Part shown: positions 1 through 7,970 of the stretch, one piece after another | Layout: every line of letters begins with the position of its first letter | How positions within the stretch are numbered: the first letter of the stretch is position 1 | From: UBA3263 sp964528425 | GTDB lineage: Bacteria; Bacteroidota; Bacteroidia; Bacteroidales; Muribaculaceae | Length of the DNA: 64,000 bases | Assembly (NCBI GenBank): GCA_964528425.1 | Contig: CAZGTD010000002.1 | Span: 1 to 64,000, forward strand | Direction of reading: 5' to 3' | Notes under the pieces: model-generated | Databases searched by the model: none | Seen by the model: the letters and a program-made list of their open reading frames with translations, nothing else | Told to the model about the DNA's origin: nothing | Program-made: the position numbers and the translations under genes

Positions 1-385
1 GACCCAGACGGTTTTTGGGAAGCATACCTTTCATCACGCGGTTGAACAGGGGGTGTTCGCCGGCTTTGAGGTGTTTGTTGAAGCTCTTTTTCATGAGCAC
101 TTCGGGGGTCAGTTCTTTCTGGCCGCCGGGATAACCGGAGAAGGTGTGATAGATGTGGTCGGTCATCTTTTTGCCGGTGAGAACAACTTTGTCGGCATTA
201 ACGATGATAACGTAGTCGCCACATTCAACGTTGGGCGAGTAGCAGGGCTTGTTCTTGCCCATGAGAATTTTGGCAACTTCGGAGCAAAGGCGACCGAGGT
301 GAAGGCCGGTAGCGTCGATCACATACCATTTGTGGTCGATGCTCTGGGCATTGGGAGAGAGGGTTCTGTAGCTAAGTGAATCCAC
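1..385 (-). CDS. rplM: 50S ribosomal protein L13 (partial, 3' end outside window)
   Basis: The protein is a component of the large ribosomal subunit. Reading from a GTG at 385-383 gives 128 codons to the window edge, beginning MDSLSYRTLSPNAQ and containing WYVIDATGLHLGRLCS and TFSGYPGGQK, which are typical of L13; the C-terminal part lies outside. GTG is chosen as start because an in-frame TAA sits two codons upstream and Bacteroidetes L13 proteins begin with MD-LSYKT. A TAACTTTG promoter and a hairpin-rich leader of about 110 nt precede it. In Bacteroidetes rpsI normally follows. The product call is secure; only the fragment is visible. Confidence 0.95.
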   Translation of the reverse strand, partial: MDSLSYRTLSPNAQSIDHKWYVIDATGLHLGRLCSEVAKILMGKNKPCYSPNVECGDYVIIVNADKVVLTGKKMTDHIYHTFSGYPGGQKELTPEVLMKKSFNKHLKAGEHPLFNRVMKGMLPKNRLG

Positions 386-499
386 GATTTATACGTTTAA
401 TTATCAGTTGTTTACTGTGGGCTCCTTGCCTGCGGTCAGCTTGGCCAAAAGCTGATTTCAGGCGGTGTTCCCGTTGATTGGTTGGATAAAATCGGTGCG
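386..499 (-). promoter_or_regulatory. Structured 5' leader of rplM (candidate L13 autoregulatory leader)
   Basis: Between the promoter and the GTG start lie about 110 nt. They contain a two-level hairpin at 428-463: a 5-bp stem (GCCTG/CAGGC), a small asymmetric internal loop, and a perfect 7-bp stem (TCAGCTT/AAGCTGA) with loop TTGGCC. Ribosomal protein operons often carry leaders that bind the encoded protein, and an L13 leader class has been proposed for Bacteroidia. Identity with that class is inferred from position and structure, not aligned. Confidence 0.5.
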
Positions 500-507
500 C
501 AAAGTTA
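500..507 (-). promoter_or_regulatory. Promoter -7 box of rplM
   Basis: TAACTTTG on the minus strand matches the Bacteroidetes -7 consensus TAnnTTTG. It points toward the rplM leader. Confidence 0.65.
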
Positions 508-545
508 CGAAAAATTTGTTACTTACCAAAATTTTTCTAAAAAAT

Positions 546-583
546 AGTAAAAAAAAGTGAGCCGTCATCACGACGGCTCACTT
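546..583 (-). terminator. Rho-independent terminator downstream of fabD
   Basis: A perfect stem of at least 11 bp (agtgagccgtc / gacggctcact) with a 5-nt loop is followed, on the minus strand, by a T-rich run. It lies between fabD and the rplM promoter. The stretch 584-711 between it and the fabD stop holds no gene. Confidence 0.8.
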
Positions 584-711
584 CGTTTACCTTTATCTTA
601 ATCTAATACTATGAAAAACACACACTGCAAAGTTGGGGATTTTTTCTGACTTTACAAAATACCCCCCCGTTTTTAACAAATTTTAACTTGCTTGACGGGG
701 CGTCATTTTGC

Positions 712-1590
712 TCAGCAGCGGCCGCTGACGGCAACCTCTTTCGCAATTTTGCTAACGAGGCCTTGGAGCACTTTGCCGGGGCCGAATTCAATAAATTCAG
801 TTGCGCCGTCGGCAACCATGTTTTGAACCGTTTTGGTCCAGCGGACCGGGGCGGTAAGCTGGGCAACGAGATTGGCTTTGATTTCGGCGGGTTCGGTATG
901 GGGAAGTGCGTCAACGTTTTGATAGATCGGACAGCTGGGAGTGTGGAACTCGGTTGCCTCAATGGCGCTGGCAAGTTCTGCGCGAGCCGGTTCCATAAGC
1001 GGGGAGTGGAAGGCACCACCGACTTTGAGCGGGAGGGCGCGTTTTGCTCCGGCTGCTTTTGCGGCTTCGCAGGCTGCATTGATGGCTTCAATCTCACCTG
1101 AAATTACAATCTGGCCGGGGCAGTTGAAGTTCGCGCAAACGACTACTCCGTCGATTGCAGCGCAAATTTCTTCAACCTTTTCGTCGGGCAGCGCAATGAT
1201 TGCAGCCATAGTGGAGGGTTTGATTTCGCAGGCTTTTTGCATTGCTTTGGCGCGCGCCGATACCAAACGGAGGCCATCTTCAAAGCTGAGAGCGCCGCAT
1301 GCAACCAGAGCGGAAAATTCGCCCAGTGAGTGTCCGGCAACCATGGCGGGTTTGATGTCGGCGCCGAGAATTTTTGCGGTGATTACGCTATGGATAAAGA
1401 CTGCCGGCTGGGTAACGGCGGTTTGACGCAGGTCTTCGTCGGTGCCGTTAAACATAAGGTCGGTTATTCTGAAGCCGAGCACTTCGTTAGCTTTTTCAAA
1501 GAGGGCGTGAGCCTCCTGGTTGGTGTCGTAGAGTTCTTTGCCCATGCCTACGAACTGAGAGCCCTGGCCGGGAAATACGAATGCTGTCAT
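712..1590 (-). CDS. fabD: Malonyl-CoA:ACP transacylase
   Basis: The enzyme moves malonyl groups from CoA to acyl carrier protein, supplying type II fatty acid synthesis in the cytoplasm. The 292-residue length is normal for FabD. The N-terminal FPGQGSQ motif, nucleophile Ser88 in GHSLGEFSA and catalytic His195 in GGAFHSPLM are all present. The ATG at 1590 is chosen over an upstream in-frame start because MTAFVFPGQGSQ is the canonical beginning and a promoter (1629-1636) lies between the two. A strong terminator at 546-583 closes the transcript, so this looks like a single-gene unit. The promoter overlaps the stop codon of the glycosyltransferase gene upstream. Confidence 0.97.
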   Translation of the reverse strand: MTAFVFPGQGSQFVGMGKELYDTNQEAHALFEKANEVLGFRITDLMFNGTDEDLRQTAVTQPAVFIHSVITAKILGADIKPAMVAGHSLGEFSALVACGALSFEDGLRLVSARAKAMQKACEIKPSTMAAIIALPDEKVEEICAAIDGVVVCANFNCPGQIVISGEIEAINAACEAAKAAGAKRALPLKVGGAFHSPLMEPARAELASAIEATEFHTPSCPIYQNVDALPHTEPAEIKANLVAQLTAPVRWTKTVQNMVADGATEFIEFGPGKVLQGLVSKIAKEVAVSGRC

Positions 1591-1628
1591 AATAATTTTC
1601 GGTTTATGAGATGAATTTTTATCGGGTG

Positions 1629-1636
1629 CAAAATTA
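1629..1636 (-). promoter_or_regulatory. Promoter -7 box of fabD
   Basis: TAATTTTG on the minus strand fits TAnnTTTG. It overlaps the last codon and stop of the upstream glycosyltransferase gene and leaves a leader of about 35 nt before the fabD ATG. Confidence 0.6.
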
Positions 1637-2509
1637 GCGAATTTTTTCAATATTCGCAAGTGTGGCAACTCCCCGCCCTCCGCAGGCAACGTATGATGCG
1701 ATGAGTTTTAACCACCAGCCGCGCGTCAGACCGTGGCCTAATTCGGAGTGGCGTTCACGCCGGTAGTTGCCCGCAAGTATAGCGCGCCTGTAGCCGATAT
1801 ACCGCCGATACAAATCGTTGGCACTGAGAGCGACTTCGCAGCAGTCAAGAGCCCGTTCCCATTGCCCTGCCTTTGAGCTGAAGTCGCTGCCGGTAATAGA
1901 GTCGGCATGGGTGTAGACGCTGACCGGCTGCGACAGGTCTGTTTGTGCATAGCGAGGAGAGGTCGCCAGCAGGCGCACACCCAGTTCGAGGTCGTCCCAC
2001 CCCAGCAGGTCTTCATTCCATGCGCCTGCACTGCGGAGCAGTTCAGTGCTGGCGCAGTAGCGTTGAGTGGCGAGGGTCGCATGGAAAATGTGGTTTTTCA
2101 TCGGGTCGCCGCTTCGCAGAGGAGCTAATTTGCGATGGCCGCGAGAATCAATGAACTCCGATGGAAATTCAAGAATATCGGGAAATGCCGAGCGGTTGAG
2201 CGCGGCGGATACTTCTTCGATATGGCGTGGCGGCATAACGTCATCGCTGTCGAAAAACATTATATAAGGAGTGGTTGCGCGCGCGAGTCCGGCATTGCGA
2301 GCGGCGGCCGCCCCGGGTTTGAGTTCACTGATAACTTCTGCGTTCGGGTGCGAAGATGCCCAGCTGCGAAGCACTTCTACAGAAGAGTCAGTTGAGTTAT
2401 TGTCGACAAGAATAATCTTTTCCGGCTGCACGGTTTGTGCGGCAACCGAGTCCAGGGTGCGCCGAACCAGGCTGGCGCGGTTTTTGACCGGAATGACTAC
2501 TGAAATCAT
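1634..2509 (-). CDS. GT2-family glycosyltransferase
   Basis: This is a predicted GT-A fold enzyme that transfers a sugar from a nucleotide donor to an unknown acceptor. The 291-residue protein opens with SVVIPVKNRASLVRRTLDSV, the usual GT2 N-terminus, followed by LVDNNSTDSS and a DXD-like FFDSDDVMPP that would bind the metal and donor. No membrane segment is evident. It overlaps the end of rlmN by 4 nt (ATGA), so it is translationally coupled to rlmN. No other surface-polysaccharide genes are adjacent, so acceptor and pathway cannot be assigned. Confidence 0.85.
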   Translation of the reverse strand: MISVVIPVKNRASLVRRTLDSVAAQTVQPEKIILVDNNSTDSSVEVLRSWASSHPNAEVISELKPGAAAARNAGLARATTPYIMFFDSDDVMPPRHIEEVSAALNRSAFPDILEFPSEFIDSRGHRKLAPLRSGDPMKNHIFHATLATQRYCASTELLRSAGAWNEDLLGWDDLELGVRLLATSPRYAQTDLSQPVSVYTHADSITGSDFSSKAGQWERALDCCEVALSANDLYRRYIGYRRAILAGNYRRERHSELGHGLTRGWWLKLIASYVACGGRGVATLANIEKIR

Positions 2510-3522
2510 TTTGCTTTGCCGGCGAGCATGCCGCAGGCGGCCTGAATGTCCTCGCCGCGCGATGCGCGGATAGTGGCAGTTACGCCTTTTTCGTTGAGTC
2601 GGTCGCGGAATTGAATCATTTTTTCTTCAGAGGCGGTTTGCAGGTCAGAGTCGGGCAGAGAGTGATAGCGGATAAGGTTTATGCGGCAGTCAACTCCACG
2701 CACCAGTCGGGCAAGGGCGTCGGCATGGCGCATATCGTCGTTGATGCCGCGCCACATAATATATTCGAGGGTCAGACGCCGCTGGTGGGCGAAATCGTAG
2801 CCGCGGAGCAACTCAATCACGCGCTCAACCGGCCATGCTTTTTCAACCGGCATCAGCTGAGCCCTTTCGGGGCTGAAGGGTGAGTGAACGGAAATCGCAA
2901 TGTGAACCTTGGTGAGGTCAAGGAGTTTTTTGAGCTCGGGAATCTTGCCTATGGTGGAAACCGTTATTCGTTTCGGGCTCCAGGCGAGGCCCCACGGTGC
3001 AGTGAGTACTTCGATGGCCTTCATGACTTCCGGCAGGTTGTCCATTGGTTCACCCATGCCCATAAAAACTATGTTGGTAAGCTGCTCCGAGCCCGGAATC
3101 GACAGGATCTGGTTGATGATGTCGGCCGCGGATAAGTTGCCATGGAAACCCTGGCGACCGGTCATGCAGAAGGTGCAGCCCATTTTGCAGCCTGCCTGGG
3201 AGGAAACGCAAAGTGTTGCGCGGTCGTGGTCGGGAATGAACACTGCTTCGACGTCGCGCCCTCCGCGCCCTTCGAAAAGAGCCTTGAGGGTGCCGTCGGT
3301 GCTGAGGGCTTCGGCTTTAGGGGGTGTGAGACCCACGCAGTAGCGATCGGCCAGCTCCAGGCGGGCTCGCTTGCTCAGCTCGGTCATTTCGTCGATTGAC
3401 CGGGCGCGGTTCACATAGAGACGCCGCGCAATCTGTTTGGCGGCAAACGCGGGGAGAGAGCATTCGGAGCAAACGGCGCGCAGCTCCTCCAGTGTCATTC
3501 CGATTAAAGGGGTCTTTTCCAT
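2506..3522 (-). CDS. rlmN: Dual-specificity 23S rRNA/tRNA adenine C2-methyltransferase RlmN
   Basis: This radical SAM enzyme methylates C2 of A2503 in 23S rRNA, and A37 of some tRNAs in known homologues. The 338-residue product has the radical SAM cluster motif CKMGCTFC (Cys112, 116, 119) and a C-terminal Cys330 in AACGMLAG corresponding to the methyl-carrying or resolving cysteine. MEKTPLIGMTLEEL is a typical family start, so ATG 3522 is chosen over a TTG at 3543. The gene starts 10 nt after a 12-bp hairpin that follows tRNA-Arg, and no separate promoter is visible, so it may be read through from the tRNA promoter. The GT2 gene follows with a 4-nt overlap. Confidence 0.96.
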   Translation of the reverse strand: MEKTPLIGMTLEELRAVCSECSLPAFAAKQIARRLYVNRARSIDEMTELSKRARLELADRYCVGLTPPKAEALSTDGTLKALFEGRGGRDVEAVFIPDHDRATLCVSSQAGCKMGCTFCMTGRQGFHGNLSAADIINQILSIPGSEQLTNIVFMGMGEPMDNLPEVMKAIEVLTAPWGLAWSPKRITVSTIGKIPELKKLLDLTKVHIAISVHSPFSPERAQLMPVEKAWPVERVIELLRGYDFAHQRRLTLEYIMWRGINDDMRHADALARLVRGVDCRINLIRYHSLPDSDLQTASEEKMIQFRDRLNEKGVTATIRASRGEDIQAACGMLAGKAK

Positions 3523-3532
3523 AAAATAACTA

Positions 3533-3562
3533 AAGTTTCGCAAGGCCGAGCTTGCGAAACTT
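3533..3562 (-). terminator. Perfect 12-bp hairpin between tRNA-Arg and rlmN
   Basis: aagtttcgcaag (3533-3544) and cttgcgaaactt (3551-3562) are exact reverse complements around a 6-nt loop. On the minus strand the stem is followed by TTTAGTTATTTT and then the rlmN ATG. It could be a leaky terminator for the tRNA, a processing signal, or an element controlling rlmN translation. Confidence 0.55.
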
Positions 3563-3574
3563 AATTTTAATGAA

Positions 3575-3649
3575 TGGTACCTCCGTAGGGAATCAAACCC
3601 TAATCTGATGAACCGGAATCATCTATTCTATTCGTTGAACTACGGAGGC
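3575..3649 (-). tRNA. tRNA-Arg(CCG), CCA encoded
   Basis: A cloverleaf can be drawn by hand. The acceptor is GCCTCCG/CGGAGGT with a G-U closing pair, the D stem GTTC/GAAT, and the anticodon stem GATGA/TCATC with loop TTCCGGT (anticodon CCG, G37). The T stem is TAGGG/CCCTA. The 3' CCA is in the DNA (3575-3577). Confidence 0.93.
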
Positions 3650-3663
3650 GACGTTCGCGACTG

Positions 3664-3671
3664 CAAAGATA
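3664..3671 (-). promoter_or_regulatory. Promoter -7 box of tRNA-Arg
   Basis: TATCTTTG on the minus strand fits TAnnTTTG, 14 nt before the mature tRNA 5' end. An AT-rich repeated element (3676-3716) sits just upstream. Confidence 0.6.
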
Positions 3672-3675
3672 CGAA

Positions 3676-3716
3676 AAAAATAGTAATTGGCAATTAGTAA
3701 TTAGTAATTTTTGGAA
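3676..3716. repeat. AT-rich ATTAGTAATT repeat upstream of the tRNA-Arg promoter
   Basis: Tandem degenerate copies of the ATTAGTAATT / ATTGGCAATT motif immediately precede the promoter. A similar tract sits upstream of the glnS promoter (30275-30309), and shorter versions occur near the divIC and 63.2-kb promoters. It may act as an UP-like element, but that is inference. Confidence 0.4.
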
Positions 3717-3723
3717 AAATATC

Positions 3724-3759
3724 GAAAAAAACGGCCGGATCAGCATCGTGACCCGGCCG
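3724..3759 (-). terminator. Rho-independent terminator of the beta-galactosidase gene
   Basis: The stem cggccgg/ccggccg with a 14-nt loop is followed on the minus strand by a run of T. It begins about 20 nt after the beta-galactosidase stop codon. Confidence 0.75.
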
Positions 3760-3781
3760 CGGAGATTTCGGTTAAGGAATG

Positions 3782-6700
3782 TTAGTCGGCAAGAATCTGG
3801 AATTCGGCACCCGAGCCGAAGTCCTGGCCGTTTTGCGACGATAAGCCGGTGAAGCGCAGGTAGCGTGCCTGGGTGGGCTTGAATTCAACGCGTTTGGCTT
3901 TCTTGGAGTCGTCGAAGGCGCCGGAAGCTACTTTAGTCCAGTGTTCGTTGTCGGACGAGAGTTCAACTGTCCAGTCTTTGATGTCGCCGTTGTTGCCGTT
4001 GCGGCGGGGGAGGTAGCTGAAGCCCTTGATGGGTTTAACCGAACCGGCATCGAAGATAATCCAGTGGGGATAGTTTGCCTGGGTTACACCGTAGATTGTG
4101 TGCCAGATGGTTTCGGGGTTGCCATCGGTGAGGTTGGATGCTTTTGCGTCGGGCATTTCGGAGCTTACGGCAATAACTTCTACGGGAATCTGCTCGATGC
4201 GCTCGAAGGTTGCCGTGTAGACCTGCGAGGGGTTTGCGGCATCCCAGGCGGTAACTGTTCCGCCGCGGGTCATGTCAACGGGGCCTTCGTAGGGAGTCTG
4301 AGGGATTTTGCGTTTGGAGCCGCGGGCAACTTTCATACCGGTGGGTACTACGTTGTAGACAATCTGAGCCGACGGATTTGCCGACGAGATTGTCATCATG
4401 CCGTTTTTGGCGCGCGAAATCAGCAGCGGGTTCTCGGCAGCTGAGCCGACCGAAGCGATGGCCTGGAGGTCAGCGCCGGCGCTTACGGGGCGAATCATGA
4501 AGCCGAAGGTCTGGGGCTGGGCCATGGTGCGGTATTCGGGCAGGGCGATACCCTGGCCGCAGCTTGCACCGCCAAGACCGGTGACTTTAGTGTCGAGGTG
4601 GAGCACGGTGCCTTTGCTTTCGGGGAGCTGATAGGGGTGGGCGGCGCGCATCATGTCAATGTCGTCGTAGGGGAGGGCAGAGGCGCTCATCAGACCCTGT
4701 GTGGCCTTGAAGAGGATGCCGTTGCCTTGGGCATCGGTAAGAGCGTTCCAGCGGATGTCTTCGCGGTTGCCCATGCTCTGGGGTTTGGGGAAGGGCACGA
4801 ACTGGTCGGCTACGGTCGAGGTGTATAGCCCAACCTGCTGCGATGTTTCGCGGTCGTTGAAGTTGTTGATGGGGCCGCGGCCATAGTAGGTATAGTTGGC
4901 CAGCTGAGCGGGGAGTTGCATCTTGTAGCCGAGGCGAGGCAGGAGCAGGTCGGGATTGGATGAGTCGATGGCCGACGAGAGTTCGATGGTGCCGTCAGGG
5001 TAGATGGTCCATATCTGGTTCGTGGTGAAGTGGAAATCTTCCGGACCGAAGGGAGCACCTTCTTTAATTGCGTAGGTGCCGCTTTCGCCGCCACCACCGG
5101 CCCAGGCGCCTGCGGGAGCCTGCGAGAATACGGTGTATTTAACAACCACTGCACCGTCGGGGCGAGTGTAAACCGAGGCCTGGTTGGCTTTGTGCTTGAG
5201 GTTGTGGAGACCGTTTTTGAACCATGCGCCGTAGCTCCAAACGTCGTTGTCGACCGGAGCGCGGAAGGCGTTGAGAACGGGGCCGTTGCCGGGGGTGATG
5301 ATTTCCTGACCGTTATATTCGAGGCGGTCAATAGTTCCGGTTTCGTTGTTGAAAGTAGCGTTGAACCCGGAGCCGACAACCGAGGTGATTTCGGCGTTTA
5401 CACCCATAACGATTCTGCCTTCGGCGTTGATAGCTTCTGGCTTGGCAGGTTCGCTGACGGGGAGCTGCACTTCGGCCTGAACGTAGCCTTTTTCAGCCCA
5501 AGGTTTGTCTTCGTTGAGGAGGAAGCGGAGGGTAACGAAGTATTCGCCTTCAGGATCGGCGGCGATTTTCGAATAGTCGTAGGGGATGGTCCAGGTTTGC
5601 GATTCGCGGGGGCCGACTTCCATGCGGGGACGCATAATGTCGTTGCCCTTCTCTACGAGTATGCCGTTACGGGTCAGAGTCCAGACCGGAGTGAGGTCGC
5701 CAAGGGTGGTGAAGTAGTTTTTGTTGAATACTTCAATGGTGCCTTTAGTCAGGTCAACGGGCTTGACGCCAACGTTTTGGTGAACGCGCTTAACTTCGTA
5801 GTATTGCGGTTTCGGGGTCATGTCGGGGAAGATGATGCCGTTCATGCAGAACATGCCGTCGTTGGGCTTGTCGCCGAAGTCGCCGCCGTAGGCCATGTAG
5901 CGGGTACCGTCGGGAGTGTAGTTCCAGATGGCCTGGTCAATCCAGTCCCAAATGGCGCCGCCGCAGAAGAAGTTGGTCGATTCCATGGCATCCCAGTAGT
6001 CGATGAAGCCGCCGAGGGCGTTACCCATCGAGTGGGCATATTCGGAAATGTGGAAGGGATATTTGATGTCTGATTTGCCCTTAACGGCGTTGCGCACCCA
6101 GGGAATCGAGGGGTACTGGTTTGAACCCATGTCGACGATGTTGTTGTTGCGTTCGTATTGAACGGGGCGCGAGGGGTCGAAGGCCTTGATGGCGTTGTAG
6201 GCGTCAACGAAGTTCTTGCCGGGACCGGCTTCGTTGCCGAGGCTCCAGATAACGATGGAGGGGTGGTTAACGTGGGCGTGAACCATTTCCATGTCGCGGG
6301 CAATGTGGGCGTCGCGCCATTCGGCGGGGTGAGAGAGCGATGCGGCGCCGTAGCGATACTGGTGGCTTTCGAGGTTTGCTTCGTCTTCGAGGTAAATGCC
6401 GTATTTATCGCAGAGGATATACCAGTAGGGGTCGTCGTTGTAGTGCGAGTTGCGCACATGGTTGATGTTGCCCTGCTTCATGAGCATTATTTCCTGCTCC
6501 ATCTGCTCGTGGCTGATGTGGTGGCCGGTGGAGAGGTTGTTTTCGTGGCGGTTAACGCCTTTGAGTTTCACGGGGCGGTTGTTGACGTAGAAATAGCGTC
6601 CGGCCAGGCCGAATTCGTCGTCGGCGGCAGCGGTTTCGCGGATTTCAACGTGGCGCACGCCGAAGTAGGTGCTTACTGTTTCAATGACTTGGCCTTTTTT

Positions 6701-7852
6701 GTTGACCAGTTCGGCAACGAGCACATAGCGGTTGGGCTGCTCGGCGCTCCAGAGGCGGGCGTCGTTGAGGGTCAGGACGGTTTTGACGTCGACCGAGCTT
6801 TCGCCCTGAACGTTAAAGGGAGTGGTTGCTTCAAGAACTTTGGCTTCGGTTTCGTCGGAATAGAGTTTAACCGGATAAACCGAATAGCGGATTGAGCCGG
6901 TGAATTTCCATTTTTTTGCCAGGAAGTAGCGAATGGTGTTTTCAACCGTAACGGTTGCGTCTACCGGGCCCAGGGGGTTGGCCGAGGGGTCGATGGTTGA
7001 GCGCACAACCATGTCCTGCACCTGAATTGCAGAGGGGGTGGAGGTCAGGTAAACCGAGCGGAAGATACCGGGCAGGCGGAACATATCCTGAGCTTCGAGC
7101 ATGCCGGCGTCCGAGTAGCGATAGACCTCAACGGCCACGGTGTTGGCGCCTTTTTTGTTGAGGTAGGGGGTGATGTCAAACTGCGCCAGATTGCGCGAGT
7201 TTTTCGAGAAACCTACATATTTGCCGTTGATCCAGAGGTAGAAGAACGAGTCAACGCCGTCGAAGTTGAGGTATATCCGGCGGCCGTCCCAGTTGGCGGG
7301 CACGGTGAATTCACGGCGGTAAGAGCCGACTTCGTTGCGGTCTTTATAGGTTGTGTAGGTGGTGTCTTTGGGAGTGCGCATAACGCCGTTTTTCCAGTCG
7401 CCTACGGAGTCGCGGACAACGTAGAAGGGCACGAGCTGGTTGGTGTAGATCGGTTTGCCATATTTCAAGGTACCGTCTTTCTGGATGCCTTGAACGTTCC
7501 AGTTGCCGGGTACTGCAATGTCGTCCCAACCGCTTACGTCGAATGCGGGGTCGAAGAAGTTCCGGGGGCGTTTGTCGGGGTGGTTAACCCAGTTGAATTT
7601 CCATTGGCCGTCGAGGCTGAGGTAGTACGACGAGTATTGAGGCAGAACTTTCAGGGCCTCGTCGACCGAACTAAAGTTGAAGAAGTAGGCGTGGGGCTGC
7701 TCCTTGTTGAAGCCCAGGACCTGAGGATTCTCCCATTCCGAGCCAACGGGAGCTGCTGCTGTGCCGTAGGAGAAGCCGCCGAGGGGTTCGGCAGCGACGG
7801 CGCTCAGCGCGAAGAGGCCCAAAACGAGCCCGCAAGCGAAATGTTTAGTCAT
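3782..7852 (-). CDS. Secreted GH2 beta-galactosidase with C-terminal F5/8C (discoidin) domain
   Basis: The product is predicted to cleave terminal beta-galactosides outside the cytoplasm. It has 1,356 residues, against about 1,020 for E. coli LacZ. An N-terminal signal peptide ends near AVAA (residues 1-21). The GH2 sugar-binding, immunoglobulin-like and TIM-barrel domains follow, with the acid/base in IWSLGNEAG (Glu541) and the nucleophile in HISEYAHSMGN (Glu604). A beta-galactosidase small-chain domain follows. The last 140 or so residues (DGNPETIWHT, WIIFDAGS, ARYLRFTG) form an F5/8 type C carbohydrate-binding domain. It stands alone between its own promoter and terminator, with no SusC/SusD partner, so this is not a classical utilisation locus. 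Exact substrate unknown. Confidence 0.95.
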   Translation of the reverse strand: MTKHFACGLVLGLFALSAVAAEPLGGFSYGTAAAPVGSEWENPQVLGFNKEQPHAYFFNFSSVDEALKVLPQYSSYYLSLDGQWKFNWVNHPDKRPRNFFDPAFDVSGWDDIAVPGNWNVQGIQKDGTLKYGKPIYTNQLVPFYVVRDSVGDWKNGVMRTPKDTTYTTYKDRNEVGSYRREFTVPANWDGRRIYLNFDGVDSFFYLWINGKYVGFSKNSRNLAQFDITPYLNKKGANTVAVEVYRYSDAGMLEAQDMFRLPGIFRSVYLTSTPSAIQVQDMVVRSTIDPSANPLGPVDATVTVENTIRYFLAKKWKFTGSIRYSVYPVKLYSDETEAKVLEATTPFNVQGESSVDVKTVLTLNDARLWSAEQPNRYVLVAELVNKKGQVIETVSTYFGVRHVEIRETAAADDEFGLAGRYFYVNNRPVKLKGVNRHENNLSTGHHISHEQMEQEIMLMKQGNINHVRNSHYNDDPYWYILCDKYGIYLEDEANLESHQYRYGAASLSHPAEWRDAHIARDMEMVHAHVNHPSIVIWSLGNEAGPGKNFVDAYNAIKAFDPSRPVQYERNNNIVDMGSNQYPSIPWVRNAVKGKSDIKYPFHISEYAHSMGNALGGFIDYWDAMESTNFFCGGAIWDWIDQAIWNYTPDGTRYMAYGGDFGDKPNDGMFCMNGIIFPDMTPKPQYYEVKRVHQNVGVKPVDLTKGTIEVFNKNYFTTLGDLTPVWTLTRNGILVEKGNDIMRPRMEVGPRESQTWTIPYDYSKIAADPEGEYFVTLRFLLNEDKPWAEKGYVQAEVQLPVSEPAKPEAINAEGRIVMGVNAEITSVVGSGFNATFNNETGTIDRLEYNGQEIITPGNGPVLNAFRAPVDNDVWSYGAWFKNGLHNLKHKANQASVYTRPDGAVVVKYTVFSQAPAGAWAGGGGESGTYAIKEGAPFGPEDFHFTTNQIWTIYPDGTIELSSAIDSSNPDLLLPRLGYKMQLPAQLANYTYYGRGPINNFNDRETSQQVGLYTSTVADQFVPFPKPQSMGNREDIRWNALTDAQGNGILFKATQGLMSASALPYDDIDMMRAAHPYQLPESKGTVLHLDTKVTGLGGASCGQGIALPEYRTMAQPQTFGFMIRPVSAGADLQAIASVGSAAENPLLISRAKNGMMTISSANPSAQIVYNVVPTGMKVARGSKRKIPQTPYEGPVDMTRGGTVTAWDAANPSQVYTATFERIEQIPVEVIAVSSEMPDAKASNLTDGNPETIWHTIYGVTQANYPHWIIFDAGSVKPIKGFSYLPRRNGNNGDIKDWTVELSSDNEHWTKVASGAFDDSKKAKRVEFKPTQARYLRFTGLSSQNGQDFGSGAEFQILAD

Positions 7853-7881
7853 GGTAAATGATGAATGTGAATAATTTTTCG

Positions 7882-7889
7882 CAAAATTA
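7882..7889 (-). promoter_or_regulatory. Promoter -7 box of the beta-galactosidase gene
   Basis: TAATTTTG on the minus strand fits TAnnTTTG, leaving a leader of roughly 25-30 nt before the ATG. Confidence 0.55.
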
Positions 7890-7970
7890 CGGAAAAAAAA
7901 CGAGACTTTAAGGAGTAAAACCGAAAAAATCCCCCCCTATAGTTAAAGTGTGTTAAATAGCCCCCGGAGG

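Noticed and set aside
53..379. Plus-strand ORF over the first 380 nt.
   Set aside because: It is the antisense shadow of rplM, whose protein sequence is unmistakable.
5030..6895. Long plus-strand ORFs across the beta-galactosidase gene.
   Set aside because: They are shadow frames of a GC-rich coding gene; translations are low-complexity and lack start context.
3782..7852. Polysaccharide utilisation locus around the GH2 enzyme.
   Set aside because: No SusC/SusD pair, hybrid two-component regulator or other glycoside hydrolase lies nearby.
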